From NCBI RefSeq assembly GCF_914271485.1, contig NZ_CAJZAG010000010.1:293036-357035 (forward strand): 64,000 bases of DNA. Direction: 5' to 3'. The position numbers and the translations under genes are program-made. Positions 1 to 8,603 of the stretch are shown one piece after another (position 1 is the first letter of the stretch; the number at the start of each line of letters is the position of its first letter). The notes beneath the pieces are model-generated. The model was not told where the DNA came from. It ran no database searches and was given only the letters and a program-made list of their open reading frames with translations. This stretch comes from Cupriavidus pampae (GTDB taxonomy: Bacteria > Pseudomonadota > Gammaproteobacteria > Burkholderiales > Burkholderiaceae).

Positions 1-21
1 GAAAGCAAGGGGGATATCCGA

Positions 22-789
22 GTGCTGGGCCGATCCTTCGTCAATCGAGGGGATGTGGTGGGAAACGGGCACGTCCTCCTGTCCGCTACTGCCATCGTCA
101 ACGGGCTAAAGCAGCCCCGCCGCTTATGGCTGCCTCCGTCCCACCGACGCACCTTCAGACTCGCGCGACCTTCGGTGATGTCACGCCTGTCGCTGTACGA
201 GCCGGTCGAGCGACACTGGCGGGAATCGCAGGTTTTTGCGGAAGCGGACCGCGTTCAGGCACCAGTGATCTCTGCGGGCAAGACGATGCGGATGACGTTC
301 TTCGTCGGCAAGAATGTCGGCGGGAGACTGGAGAGTGCCGGCACGATGTCCCTCACGGGCCTTGGCCGCGGCATCATCCAGCCGGTGTTCCATAACAACC
401 CGCTATTGCTGGAGACCCGACACTTCGTCGAGCGCGCATGGCGCCCGCGCGGGTGGCTGAGATTGTTCATGCCGCAACAGCCCTTTCATCAGGCAGGTAT
501 GCCGCCGCCGCCCCGGCCGGAGCCAGCTTCGGTAGAGACACACAACACGCTCGCGGCCGGTATCCGCGCGCCTGTGTTGCAGACCACGGACTTCGAGCTG
601 AGCAACATCGGGGGTATCGAACAATCGGGAGAGCAGGCAGGCGTCGTGACCGACAAGCTGATCGTGGGGAAAGTCGCGGAAGCGGACATGCGTGTCTTGA
701 AGCGCGGAGAGATCCCACCGCCCGAAGCCGATGCGGAAATGGTGCCCAAGGTGCGGACCGGGACGAGGGTGACGCTCAATCCAACGTAA
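22..789 (+). CDS. Hypothetical protein at the left window edge, possibly 5'-truncated
   Basis: I do not recognise this protein. The frame is open from base 1, so the gene may begin outside the window. A GTG at 22 preceded by a G-rich stretch (AAGGGGG, 8 nt upstream) is the best start inside it. Third-position GC is high and second-position GC is near one half, which fits real coding. The opposite-strand frames have the arginine- or serine-rich composition typical of shadows, which also supports this strand. No signal peptide, membrane segment or catalytic motif is evident; there is a proline patch (PPPPRPEP) near residues 157-164. The 3' end overlaps that of hmuV by 14 nt in convergent orientation. 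It could also be a decayed gene. Confidence 0.35.
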   Translation: MLGRSFVNRGDVVGNGHVLLSATAIVNGLKQPRRLWLPPSHRRTFRLARPSVMSRLSLYEPVERHWRESQVFAEADRVQAPVISAGKTMRMTFFVGKNVGGRLESAGTMSLTGLGRGIIQPVFHNNPLLLETRHFVERAWRPRGWLRLFMPQQPFHQAGMPPPPRPEPASVETHNTLAAGIRAPVLQTTDFELSNIGGIEQSGEQAGVVTDKLIVGKVAEADMRVLKRGEIPPPEADAEMVPKVRTGTRVTLNPT

Positions 790-1558
790 AGGTCACCGAG
801 GGGCCCGCATCGCTGTGCGTCACCTGTGCGGGAAGCCCATACACGTGACTGAGTGCATCGGGCACCAGCACCTCGGCGGGCGTGCCCTGCGCAATCGCAC
901 GTCCGTTTGCGAGCAGCAATAGCCGGTCGCACCAGCGCGCGGCAAGGTTGACGTCGTGCAGCACCACAAGCACCGCCAGCCCTTCGTCGCGCGCGAGCGT
1001 GCGCACGGCACGCAACAGCAGCAACTGGTGACGCGGATCGAGACTCGAGGTCGGTTCGTCGAGGAACAGCACGCGATACTCGTTGCGCGTGAGGCCAGTC
1101 AGTGCCTGCAGCAACGCGCGCGCGAATTGCACGCGTTGCTGTTCACCGCCAGAGATGCCCAGATAGCGCCGATCGCGCAGCGCGGTGACATCGGCCAGTT
1201 GCAGCACCTGATCCATGCGAACGGCAACATCTTCAGCATCGACCTCGGGAAACGGGTAAGCGCCCATCTCCACGACCTCGCGCACCGACAGATCGAAGGC
1301 GAGGCTCGGCGATTGCGGCAGTACCGCGCGCCGGCGCGCGAGCGCCTGCGTGGACCACCGTGCAAGTGCCTGCGCGTCGAGCGTGACGGCGCCACCGGTC
1401 GGCGCAAGTTCACCCGCAAGCGTGCCAAGCAAGGTTGACTTGCCAGCGCCGTTGGCGCCGAGCACGCCCACCACTTCACCGGCATGCAGGTCGAGGTCGA
1501 TCGCATGCAGCACCGTGCGATCGTCGCGCGCGCATGTCAGTTGTCGGGTCGATAGCAT
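776..1558 (-). CDS. hmuV: Haemin ABC transporter ATP-binding protein HmuV
   Basis: ATPase that powers import of haemin across the inner membrane, working with the permease HmuU and the periplasmic binding protein HmuT. The 260-residue protein shows Walker A GANGAGKST at 34-42, a signature ISGGEQQ at 135-141, Walker B VLFLDE at 163-168 and an H-loop histidine near 201 (VLHD). Length and motif spacing are normal for the family. It is the last gene of the leftward hmu operon, 21 nt after hmuU. The symbol rests on the operon (hmuS, hmuT and a TonB receptor). From sequence alone a siderophore or B12 ATPase would look similar. Confidence 0.93.
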   Translation of the reverse strand: MLSTRQLTCARDDRTVLHAIDLDLHAGEVVGVLGANGAGKSTLLGTLAGELAPTGGAVTLDAQALARWSTQALARRRAVLPQSPSLAFDLSVREVVEMGAYPFPEVDAEDVAVRMDQVLQLADVTALRDRRYLGISGGEQQRVQFARALLQALTGLTRNEYRVLFLDEPTSSLDPRHQLLLLRAVRTLARDEGLAVLVVLHDVNLAARWCDRLLLLANGRAIAQGTPAEVLVPDALSHVYGLPAQVTHSDAGPSVTFTLD

Positions 1559-1579
1559 TCGCGCCCCAATGACGTCATA

Positions 1580-2596
1580 TTATTTTCGCGTGAGCATCCA
1601 CAGCAGGAACGGACCGCCGACGAGACTGGTCACGATGCCAATCGGTAACTCCGCCGGAATCACCACGATTCGTGCGAGCCAATCCGCGAGCGTCAGTGCC
1701 ATCGCACCGCCGGCGATCGTATTGGGCAGCAGCCACCGGTGATCGGCACCGAGCGGTAGCCGTACCAGATGCGGCACGACAAGTCCGACAAAGCCGATCG
1801 TGCCGGTCACCGCAACCAGCGGGCCCACCAGCAGCGCCGTCAGCACGATCAGGCGGCGTCGCACGCGGCGGATGTCGAAGCCGAGGTGATGCGCCTCGCG
1901 TTCACCAAGCAGCAATGCGTTCATCACGCGCCAGTCACGCAGCAGCAACACGCACAGTACGGCGACCAGGGGCACGATCCACGCAAGCATGCTCCACGTG
2001 GCACCGGCCAGGCTGCCCATGTTCCAGAACGTCAGGTTGCGCAACTGCACGTCGCTGGCCTGATAGGTGAAGAACCCGACCACACTTGCGCAAATCGCGT
2101 TGATCGCGACGCCCGCCAGCAACAGGTTGGCCACGCCGGGCCGGCGTGTTCCGAGTTTGTAGGCAAGCGCGGTGGCAATCAGGCTGCCGAGAAACGCCAG
2201 CGGTGCCACGCCCCAGAGCCCTTCGGCACCCAGCACGATGGCGATCACCGCGCCGGCGGCACCGCCGAGTGAAATGCCAACGAGGCCGGGCTCCGCCAGC
2301 GGATTGCGAAACAAGGCCTGCATGACCGCGCCCGATAGCGCCAGCGCGGCACCGACCACCACCGCCAGCACGATACGCGGCAGCCGCACTTCGATCAGCA
2401 CGTTGCGCCAGATCGTGGCATCCGGGTCCAGATCGGTCGACCACAGCAACGACAGCAGTCGGCTGCGTGGAATCGCGAGCGCGCCGCTGGCCGATGCGAG
2501 CAGCGCGACCAGCACCACGAGTGCGCACAGCACGAGGAAGACCTGGGCCGGCGACAGATATCGCAAGGCCCGCAGTTTCATCACAGCTTGGATCAT
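1580..2596 (-). CDS. hmuU: Haemin ABC transporter permease HmuU (FecCD family)
   Basis: Inner-membrane permease of the haemin importer. The 338-residue protein is hydrophobic throughout, with about nine to ten membrane spans. It carries FecCD/BtuC-family features such as GAALALSGAVMQALFRNPLAEPG near residues 82-104 and a C-terminal GTIGFVGLVVPHLVRL segment. Its ATG overlaps the TGA of hmuT (ATGA), which suggests translational coupling so that binding protein and permease are made together. hmuV follows after 21 nt. The family also imports siderophores and cobalamin. Haem specificity is inferred from hmuS and the HmuY-like protein in the same operon. Confidence 0.93.
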   Translation of the reverse strand: MIQAVMKLRALRYLSPAQVFLVLCALVVLVALLASASGALAIPRSRLLSLLWSTDLDPDATIWRNVLIEVRLPRIVLAVVVGAALALSGAVMQALFRNPLAEPGLVGISLGGAAGAVIAIVLGAEGLWGVAPLAFLGSLIATALAYKLGTRRPGVANLLLAGVAINAICASVVGFFTYQASDVQLRNLTFWNMGSLAGATWSMLAWIVPLVAVLCVLLLRDWRVMNALLLGEREAHHLGFDIRRVRRRLIVLTALLVGPLVAVTGTIGFVGLVVPHLVRLPLGADHRWLLPNTIAGGAMALTLADWLARIVVIPAELPIGIVTSLVGGPFLLWMLTRK

Positions 2597-3471
2597 CGGG
2601 CCGCGAGCGGTGCGAATCCCGCCTGCAGCTGGCGTAGCGCTTCGGGCAGGCGCGGGCCAAAGCCGAGCAACAGCAGATCGTCCATCACGACGATGCGCTT
2701 GTTGCGGGCCGCGGGCGTCGCGTTGAGGCCGGGCTGCGCGAGAAAGGCTTCCACGCTGCCCGAGGCCTGAATCGACATCGTCGTGGTGACGATCACGTCA
2801 GGCCGCAGTGCGGCCGCGGCTTCGGCCGAAAAAGGCTTGTATCCAGTCTGGTCGCCGAGCACGTTGGTGGCGCCGACAAGCTTGAGCATGGCGGCACCCG
2901 CGGTGTCTTCCCCGGCCGCCTGCATCTTGCCGGTGTGCGCGCTGACCATCAACACGCGCGGAGGTTTGACTGTGGGTTTGATTGCATCGAGCTCGGCATG
3001 GATCCGATCGACCAGCGCCTTGCCTTGCGTGCCGCGCTCGAGCGCGGTGGCCGCGCCGAGAATGCGTTGGTCGAGCGCCGCCACCGTCGGTGCGGATGGC
3101 AATACCACCACCTTGCTGCCCAGCCGTTTCAGCTGCTCGAGCGATTGCGGCGGACCGCTCTGGTCGGAAGCCAACACGAGATCCGGCTTCAGGCTTGCGA
3201 CGCCCTCGACCGAGAACGTGCGGTAGTAGCCGACCTTCGGCAGCTTGAGCGCGGCAGGCGGATAGATGCTCGAGGCGTCCGCGCCCACGAGGCTGTTGCC
3301 CGCATCGAGCGCGTAGACGATCTCGGTGACGGCGCCACCGAGGCCGACCACGCGTGCCGGCGGCGCGGCTTGCGCGACAGGGATGACGAATGCGACATGA
3401 GCGAGCCCCGCCACGCACAGCAGCGAAAGCAACGCGTGGCGCGCGGTGCGCAGGGTGACAGCGCGCTTCAT
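2593..3471 (-). CDS. hmuT: Haemin-binding periplasmic protein HmuT
   Basis: Periplasmic substrate-binding protein that hands haemin to HmuUV. The start at 3471 gives MKRAVTL followed by a hydrophobic stretch ending VAQA, a clear signal peptide. A start six codons earlier (3489) is also open but adds non-signal-like residues and overlaps hmuS. The mature part has the ChuT/BtuF fold signature: RVVGLGGAVTEIVYALDAG near the N terminus, then GADASS, VGYYR and a C-terminal lobe ending LLGFGPRLPEAL. Roughly 292 residues, normal for the family. The ATG lies one base after the hmuS stop, and the gene overlaps hmuU by 4 nt, so the three are tightly coupled. Confidence 0.92.
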   Translation of the reverse strand: MKRAVTLRTARHALLSLLCVAGLAHVAFVIPVAQAAPPARVVGLGGAVTEIVYALDAGNSLVGADASSIYPPAALKLPKVGYYRTFSVEGVASLKPDLVLASDQSGPPQSLEQLKRLGSKVVVLPSAPTVAALDQRILGAATALERGTQGKALVDRIHAELDAIKPTVKPPRVLMVSAHTGKMQAAGEDTAGAAMLKLVGATNVLGDQTGYKPFSAEAAAALRPDVIVTTTMSIQASGSVEAFLAQPGLNATPAARNKRIVVMDDLLLLGFGPRLPEALRQLQAGFAPLAAR

Positions 3472-3472
3472 G

Positions 3473-4519
3473 TCAGGCCGCCAGTGCATGGTTGCACAGC
3501 GACTGCAGCAACGTGCGCCACGCCGGCAGTTCAGGCTTGCCGGGTTTGCGCTCGCCGAAGAACTGGACGATCAGTTCACCATTCGCGCCATACAGTTCGA
3601 GCGATGTCACCCAGCCATCGGTGGTGGGCTTGTTGACCACCCAGCTGCTCGTCACGGCCTGCGTATTCAGGTGCAGGTTGAACGTCGGGTCGAGCACGTT
3701 GAACCAGGGGCCGGTGCGCACCAGCTTCTGGACCGGCCCGGTGTGGATCTGCACGATGCCGCGATTGGCGACGAAGCACATGATCGGCAGCTTCGTATCG
3801 GCCGCGCGTTGCAGCATGGTTTCCACAGTGACGTTGTCGACCGCCTGGGCCAGATCGTCGCCAGCGGCGCGCAGCGCGCCAAGGCGCGACACCTTGTACT
3901 GTCGCAGCATGCCGAAAAAATCGTGCGTATCGGTCAGGCCACGCCAGTGCGCGCGGAAGGCCGAGATATCGGCGGGCGCGTCGGCCTCGTTGGCCGCCTG
4001 CGGAGCCTCGACGATGACCGGCGTACGCGCATCGCTGGCATGGCGCTCGACGTATGCCTGCCACGCAGCCGCGTCGGTGGCTTCCGTGCGGTAGACCTTG
4101 TGCACCGCCTCGCCGCTCTTGTCGAAGAATTGAATGCTGTCGCGGCCGTTTTCGGTGACCGCATAGAAATACTTCCAGCTGCTGAAGAACATACGCAGGT
4201 CGATATCGGGCCCGAGCACGATGCCAACCGGGCCTTCGGCCTGGATATCGGTGTAGGTGCCATGACGCTCGTGCACGGCAGCGTCGTTGCGCGACAGCGC
4301 CATGACGGGACCGAGCGTGCCGAGGTCGCGGAACAGTGCCTGCGCGGGACCGTTCAGCTCGCGTGCGGTCACGCCGCATTCGGCGGCGACGAGCGCGGCT
4401 TCCGTTGCGCCGAGCTTGCGCGCGCGGTCGCGAATGCGCAGACCGGGTTCCTGGTCGATCAACTGCTGATGTTGAGCCCGCAGGGTGTCGAAACTGTCTT
4501 GTTGCATAGTGGCTTGCAT
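3473..4519 (-). CDS. hmuS: Haemin-degrading/haem-trafficking factor HmuS
   Basis: Cytoplasmic haem-binding protein of the HmuS/ChuS family, which takes over imported haem and in related bacteria degrades it to release iron. The 348-residue product shows the duplicated-domain architecture of the family. Motifs include LGPDIDLRMFFSSWKYFYAV in the first half, and MCFVANRGIVQIHTGPVQ followed by WFNVLDPTFNLHL in the second. I chose the ATG at 4519. A GTG at 4558 would add 13 residues with no family similarity, and an ATG at 4507 is also possible. The gene lies 60 nt after the HmuY-like gene and directly abuts hmuT. Confidence 0.92.
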   Translation of the reverse strand: MQATMQQDSFDTLRAQHQQLIDQEPGLRIRDRARKLGATEAALVAAECGVTARELNGPAQALFRDLGTLGPVMALSRNDAAVHERHGTYTDIQAEGPVGIVLGPDIDLRMFFSSWKYFYAVTENGRDSIQFFDKSGEAVHKVYRTEATDAAAWQAYVERHASDARTPVIVEAPQAANEADAPADISAFRAHWRGLTDTHDFFGMLRQYKVSRLGALRAAGDDLAQAVDNVTVETMLQRAADTKLPIMCFVANRGIVQIHTGPVQKLVRTGPWFNVLDPTFNLHLNTQAVTSSWVVNKPTTDGWVTSLELYGANGELIVQFFGERKPGKPELPAWRTLLQSLCNHALAA

Positions 4520-4579
4520 GGTGTCAGGTCCGGCGTGCCGCGGCACACGCCGCGGCACGCTGTGGAGCGCGTCGGAAAA

Positions 4580-5884
4580 TCAGGGCTGCACGTCGTACTG
4601 GATGGTCCAGGTCTGCGCGCTGCTCGCATTGCTCGGATCCGCGTACTGGATCTGCGTTACGTGGAAGCGAGCATACGTCGTACCCTCGCCACCGCGCACC
4701 AGCGATGCGCTCGCCGCGTTCGCCGCGATCAGATGCGCGACCGCCGGCAGGCCTGCGGCGGTGGCCGCGGCTGCAGTCGGATAGTACGAGAACCAGCCAT
4801 AGTTTAGGGCGTTCGGGTACGTACCGGTGTACTTCGGATTGAGTGACGATGCCGTCGCATCCTTAACCCATGCGCTTGCCGTGGCCGGGACGGATAGCGT
4901 GGTGTCGCTCAGGTCGGCCAGCCTTGTGGTGGCGTTCGTCGCGTCGGTGAACTTCGCGGCCACGGGCTTGTTGCTCGTGTCATAGAAGCCCGCGGGCGTG
5001 CGGCCCACGAAGCCGGCCACGGTACCGGTGCCCGATTCGCCGCCGTTCAGCTTGAAGTTATAGCGATTGAAAGCGATGTGCCACGTGCCGGTCGCGGTCG
5101 ACACAGCACCCGCGTTCAGGTCGTAGTACACCCAATCGGCGGATGCATTGACCTGCGCGGTGCGTACGGTGCCTGGTACCGCGCGATCGACCCATCGGAA
5201 CGACGGGTTGCCCGAGGTGGTACCGCCGGCGCCGCCGTAGTAGCCGGTGACCTGCAGCGCAAACACCTGCGCGCCCGCGCCGGTCGCGTCCGCCACGGCG
5301 CTGTTGGTCGTGATCAGGAACGTGCGCCAGGTCGGGTACAGCAGGTGGTCGGTGGCGCCGCCCACGCCGTATTCGAATGCGGCCGACTGAATGTCGTTGG
5401 TGCTGGTGAACACGCCGCTGGCCGCATCCTTGAAGAACAGCGTGGACGGGATCGCGCCGCTGACCGGATCGGTCGTCGCGTTTTTCCACGCCTGCAGTTC
5501 GGTCCAGGTGTGGTCGAACGGGCCGCCAAACGCGCCGCCGGCACCGGTGCCGCTCGTGCCGCTGTTGGTCCACAGCGATGCGGTCATGTTGCCGCCCTTG
5601 ACCTTCAGGTCCCACGCGGTGCCCGTGCAGTCCGCGGTCTGCGCCTGCGCGTTGAAGTCGTAGCAGACCGAGGTGCCATTGGCCGGCAGCGTGAAGGTCC
5701 ATGTGCCCGACTGCGTGAACGCCGTGGTCGGCGTGACCGGGGTGGTCGGTGTGGTGGGCGTGGTCGGCGTCGTGGTGGCGGGCGCATCGTCGCCACCGCC
5801 ACCGCAGGCCGCGAGGACCGCGGTTACCAGAGCCAGCATGACGGTGCCAGCCGTCGATGCCGAAAACAATCCATTCTTTTTCAT
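4580..5884 (-). CDS. HmuY-like haem-binding lipoprotein with two HmuY-type domains
   Basis: Predicted outer-membrane or surface lipoprotein. MKKNG followed by a hydrophobic segment and the lipobox LAAC (Cys27) precede a Gly/Asp linker and a TTP repeat linker (residues about 35-52). Two similar segments follow. The first has GTWTFTLPANGTSVCYDFN, the second ASADWVYYDLNAG, each ending in a pattern like WDLKVKGG or WHIAFNRYNFKLNGG. This matches the HmuY family, which in Bacteroidetes captures haem for the TonB receptor HmuR. The start at 5884 has a strong GGGAGG ribosome site. It sits 22 nt after hmuR, so a haemophore-like partner role is likely but inferred. Confidence 0.8.
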   Translation of the reverse strand: MKKNGLFSASTAGTVMLALVTAVLAACGGGGDDAPATTTPTTPTTPTTPVTPTTAFTQSGTWTFTLPANGTSVCYDFNAQAQTADCTGTAWDLKVKGGNMTASLWTNSGTSGTGAGGAFGGPFDHTWTELQAWKNATTDPVSGAIPSTLFFKDAASGVFTSTNDIQSAAFEYGVGGATDHLLYPTWRTFLITTNSAVADATGAGAQVFALQVTGYYGGAGGTTSGNPSFRWVDRAVPGTVRTAQVNASADWVYYDLNAGAVSTATGTWHIAFNRYNFKLNGGESGTGTVAGFVGRTPAGFYDTSNKPVAAKFTDATNATTRLADLSDTTLSVPATASAWVKDATASSLNPKYTGTYPNALNYGWFSYYPTAAAATAAGLPAVAHLIAANAASASLVRGGEGTTYARFHVTQIQYADPSNASSAQTWTIQYDVQP

Positions 5885-5906
5885 TTGAGTTTTCCTCCCA
5901 GTTGAA

Positions 5907-7916
5907 CTAGCGCACCACGTCGACGTTGACGCGCGCGCCGAGGTACACGAATCGGCCTGCCACCGGCCCAAAATCATTGGCGTTCGAAAAATCGCGCTGG
6001 CGATCGAACAGGTTGTTCACGCCCACGAAGGCGGTCACGTTGCGTCCGATCTTCTGGTTCAGCACGAGGTCGAGCGTGCCCCAGCCCGCTGAGCGGACGT
6101 TGCTCGTGGAGTCGACCAGCTCGCTGCTCTGAAAGCGCGCGCGCGTGGTCAGTTCGGTACCGGGCAGCACGCGCCAGTCCATGCCGACGCGGCCCATGTT
6201 GCGTGGCCGACGGGTCAGCTCGGTGCCCGTGTTGAGGTCTTCGGTGTCGGTGTACGTGTAGGCAAAGTTGAAGCGCAGCGCGTCGGTGGCGACCCAGCGC
6301 AATGCCGTCTCCGCCCCCTGCGTGCGTGCGCGCGCCACGTTGCGATAGGTGTAGACCGCAATGCCATTCACGAGCGTGAAGTTGGTCATGTCGGTCTGGA
6401 TCAGATTGCTGACGTGGTTGTAGAACAGGTTCGCGTCGAACACGAGGCGATCGCGCCAGTTCAGCGTGCCACCGAGCTGGAAGCTGTTCGACGATTCGGG
6501 TTTCAGGTTCGGGTTGCCGAGCACCATATAGCCGAGCGAGCTGTGGTCGAACAGGTAATAGCGTTCCTTGAGGTTCGGCACGCGATAGCCCTGGCCATAG
6601 TTCGCGCGCACCACGCCCTTCCAGTCGTCGGTCTGCAGCAGGTTGCCGCGCACGCCGACCTTGGGCGCGAAGTGGCTGCCGAAGTCGGAGTCGTGCTGGC
6701 CGCGCAGGCCCACGATCATTTCCCAGCGTTCGCTGAACAGGATGTCGTTCTGCAGGTAGAGCTCGCCATTGCGGCGCTCGGCGTTGCCGGCGATCTCGGA
6801 GACGTTGTTGCTGGTCTGGTCCAGACGCTCGCGATGCAGATCGGCGCCGAACTGCCACAGTTGCGAGTACCAGGCGGGCAGGTCGAACTGCATGGACAGA
6901 TGATCCGTGCGCTGCGACGACACACGGGTGCCGGTCTGCACCGCGCTCGAGTACTCGCGCGTGGTGCTGTCGTAGCTCTCGGTCATGCCCGCGACGCGCG
7001 CGCGCACGCCGCTGTCGAACTTCCACTGGCCGCCACCGGTAAAGCGATTGCGGTCGATGTCCTCGGACTTGCGCTGCGGTACGTAGTTGGGCGGTGCGTA
7101 ATATTGGTAACGCTGCTCGTCGGTCTCGCGATAGGCGCTCGCATCGACCCAGAAATTGCCGGCAGTGGTGGGCAGCCATTCCAGCCGTCCCGAATACTGC
7201 TGGCGGCGCACCTTGTCGCCATGCTGCGTCCAGCCGTCCGGATCGACGGCGAACCCCTTGTTGTCGAGCGCGTCGGCGACCACGCGCGCCCGAAGCTTCT
7301 CGGTACCGCCCTCGACGCGCATGCTGCCGTGGAGCAGGCCCGGCGTGCCATCGGCGTTCTGGCCGCCGTAGGTACCGCCATCGGCGACGGCCGCGGCAGA
7401 GAGTCCTTTGCCGATCGGCCGGGTAATCACGTTGATCACGCCGCCCATGGCGGAGCTGCCGTACTGCGCGGAACTGGCCCCCTTGACCACTTCGACGCGG
7501 TCCACGTCGGCAGTCAGGTACTGCGACACATCGACCGTCGAACCGGTGCTGGCGCTGATCGGCAACCCGTCGATCAGGATCAGGACCTGATCGCTGGTCA
7601 TGCCCTGCAGCGACACCTCGTATCCGGACTTGCCGTGGATCTCGCGCAATTGCAGGCCCGGCACGTTCTCGAGGGCGTCCTTGAGCGTGCGCGCATGGGT
7701 GCGTTCGATTTCCTGCCGGGTCACGACTTCCGTCTTCACCGGCGTCTCGTCGATGTCTTTTTCGGAGCGTGTGCCGGTCACCACGATCGACGGCAGGAGT
7801 GGGGCGTCTCCAGTGGAGAACTGCGCCCAGGCTTCGGTCGCGAAGGCGGGACAGAGCAGCGCGCCGGCGACAGCCGCGATACAGCTTCGACGCAGGTTAC
7901 ATGGCGGTACGAGCAC
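5907..7916 (-). CDS. hmuR: TonB-dependent haem/haemoprotein outer-membrane receptor
   Basis: Outer-membrane receptor that imports haem using TonB energy. The 669-residue protein has a signal region ending about residue 31 (AWAQ) and a TonB box-like PSIVVTGTR at 42-50. The plug domain contains TLKDALENVPGLQLRE, ILIDGLPIS and the RVEVVKGASSAQYGSSAMGG stretch. The 22-strand barrel ends in VYLGARVNVDVVR. The start is a GTG at 7916; a TAA lies five codons upstream in frame, so longer starts are excluded. No good ribosome site is visible. It leads the hmu operon from a Fur-type promoter. Haem as substrate is inferred from the downstream genes. Confidence 0.9.
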   Translation of the reverse strand: MLVPPCNLRRSCIAAVAGALLCPAFATEAWAQFSTGDAPLLPSIVVTGTRSEKDIDETPVKTEVVTRQEIERTHARTLKDALENVPGLQLREIHGKSGYEVSLQGMTSDQVLILIDGLPISASTGSTVDVSQYLTADVDRVEVVKGASSAQYGSSAMGGVINVITRPIGKGLSAAAVADGGTYGGQNADGTPGLLHGSMRVEGGTEKLRARVVADALDNKGFAVDPDGWTQHGDKVRRQQYSGRLEWLPTTAGNFWVDASAYRETDEQRYQYYAPPNYVPQRKSEDIDRNRFTGGGQWKFDSGVRARVAGMTESYDSTTREYSSAVQTGTRVSSQRTDHLSMQFDLPAWYSQLWQFGADLHRERLDQTSNNVSEIAGNAERRNGELYLQNDILFSERWEMIVGLRGQHDSDFGSHFAPKVGVRGNLLQTDDWKGVVRANYGQGYRVPNLKERYYLFDHSSLGYMVLGNPNLKPESSNSFQLGGTLNWRDRLVFDANLFYNHVSNLIQTDMTNFTLVNGIAVYTYRNVARARTQGAETALRWVATDALRFNFAYTYTDTEDLNTGTELTRRPRNMGRVGMDWRVLPGTELTTRARFQSSELVDSTSNVRSAGWGTLDLVLNQKIGRNVTAFVGVNNLFDRQRDFSNANDFGPVAGRFVYLGARVNVDVVR

Positions 7917-7948
7917 TTTGGAATCGTTCTTTTACGAATGGAGGTGCA

Positions 7949-7978
7949 AATGATAATGGTTAACATTCGCGTGTACAA
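7949..7978 (-). promoter_or_regulatory. Fur-type site over the hmuR promoter
   Basis: Reading leftward there is a -35 TTGTAC (7973-7978), a 17-nt spacer and a -10 TATCAT (7950-7955). The -10 lies inside a 19-bp imperfect palindrome, AATGATAATGGTTAACATT (7949-7967, plus-strand reading), which resembles the Fur consensus. Binding by iron-loaded Fur would block RNA polymerase and silence the haem operon in iron-rich cells. The match to consensus is moderate, but position and context fit well. Confidence 0.75.
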
Positions 7979-8058
7979 CAGCTTACAAATATAGACATTT
8001 CGATACATGAGGCGTAACCGGCTCACCACCGTGTGGTGCGACGCATCGGAAAGGGCCC

Positions 8059-8138
8059 GCAGAAATGGGTACGCTCTACGCAGAAACGGGTACGCTTGGC
8101 GACGCGGCAAGCTTGCGGGTACGCAGAAACGGGTACGC
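8059..8138. repeat. Three copies of a 16-bp motif GCAGAAAYGGGTACGC
   Basis: The motif occurs at 8059-8074 (with T), 8080-8095 and 8123-8138 (with C). A truncated copy (GCGGGTACGC) leads into the third. Start-to-start spacing is 21 and 43 bp. A fourth copy, identical to the first, lies on the opposite strand at 16212-16227. The cluster lies between the hmuR promoter and the feo terminator. It is too short and irregular for CRISPR. It may be a dispersed regulator-binding site or a small repetitive element. Confidence 0.75.
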
Positions 8139-8169
8139 ACGCACCCCGCTGTTACTGGCGCGGGGCAAC

Positions 8170-8194
8170 AAAAAAGCGACCTCGAGGGTCGCTT
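8170..8194 (-). terminator. Rho-independent terminator of the feo operon
   Basis: On the minus strand a stem AAGCGACC/GGTCGCTT with a five-base loop is followed by a run of six T residues (A run at 8170-8175 on the plus strand). It lies 22 nt past the last gene of feoA-feoB-8216..8560 and would end that transcript before the hmu promoter region. Confidence 0.85.
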
Positions 8195-8215
8195 TATCTT
8201 GGAGATGACTGGGGG

Positions 8216-8560
8216 TCAGGGCCGTCGCATAAACCGGATCACCTGCTCGTCATTGCCGCCCGAGGATGGCACGGTGTTCGACGACGCGCTCGACGACCCG
8301 TTCGACGACGTGTTCGACCCGCAGCTGCCGCAGCCGCTGTTGGTGTCGCATCCCGTCGCACAGCCCGCTGCCGCGGTGGGGCTCAGCCGCCGGGCGATCC
8401 ATCCACGCCAGCCCGTTGCCATGGCGCCGCCCAGCATGGTGGCAAGGCTGGCCTTGACCCGCTCACGGGTCCGCGGCAGATAACGTGACGCCACCGAGAG
8501 CGCGCACGCAATCACGATCAGCGGGACCAGCAGGGTTTCGAAGGCATGGTAGAGCGTCAT
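8216..8560 (-). CDS. Small membrane-anchored Cys-rich protein downstream of feoB (DUF6587-like)
   Basis: A 114-residue protein with one N-terminal membrane segment (LLVPLIVIACALSVASRYL). A basic stretch follows, then a Cys-rich segment with CATGC followed by CGSC (residues about 67-80), and a Ser/Asn-rich low-complexity tail. It follows feoB by 43 nt in the same direction and ahead of the feo terminator, so it belongs to the feo transcript. Its position and cysteines make it a candidate for the FeoC or FeoP role seen in other bacteria, but there is no winged-helix resemblance to FeoC. The DUF6587 label is from memory and unverified. Confidence 0.75.
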   Translation of the reverse strand: MTLYHAFETLLVPLIVIACALSVASRYLPRTRERVKASLATMLGGAMATGWRGWIARRLSPTAAAGCATGCDTNSGCGSCGSNTSSNGSSSASSNTVPSSGGNDEQVIRFMRRP

Positions 8561-8603
8561 GGTCGGTTTGACCGGCGACGGAGTCGCCGGTTCAGGTCAA
8601 CAG

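Noticed and set aside
6414..7994. Long plus-strand frame antisense to hmuR
   Set aside because: Gln/His/Arg-rich shadow composition. The opposite frame is an unmistakable TonB receptor.
8059..8138. CRISPR array
   Set aside because: Three short units with 21- and 43-bp spacing, no uniform spacers, no cas genes.
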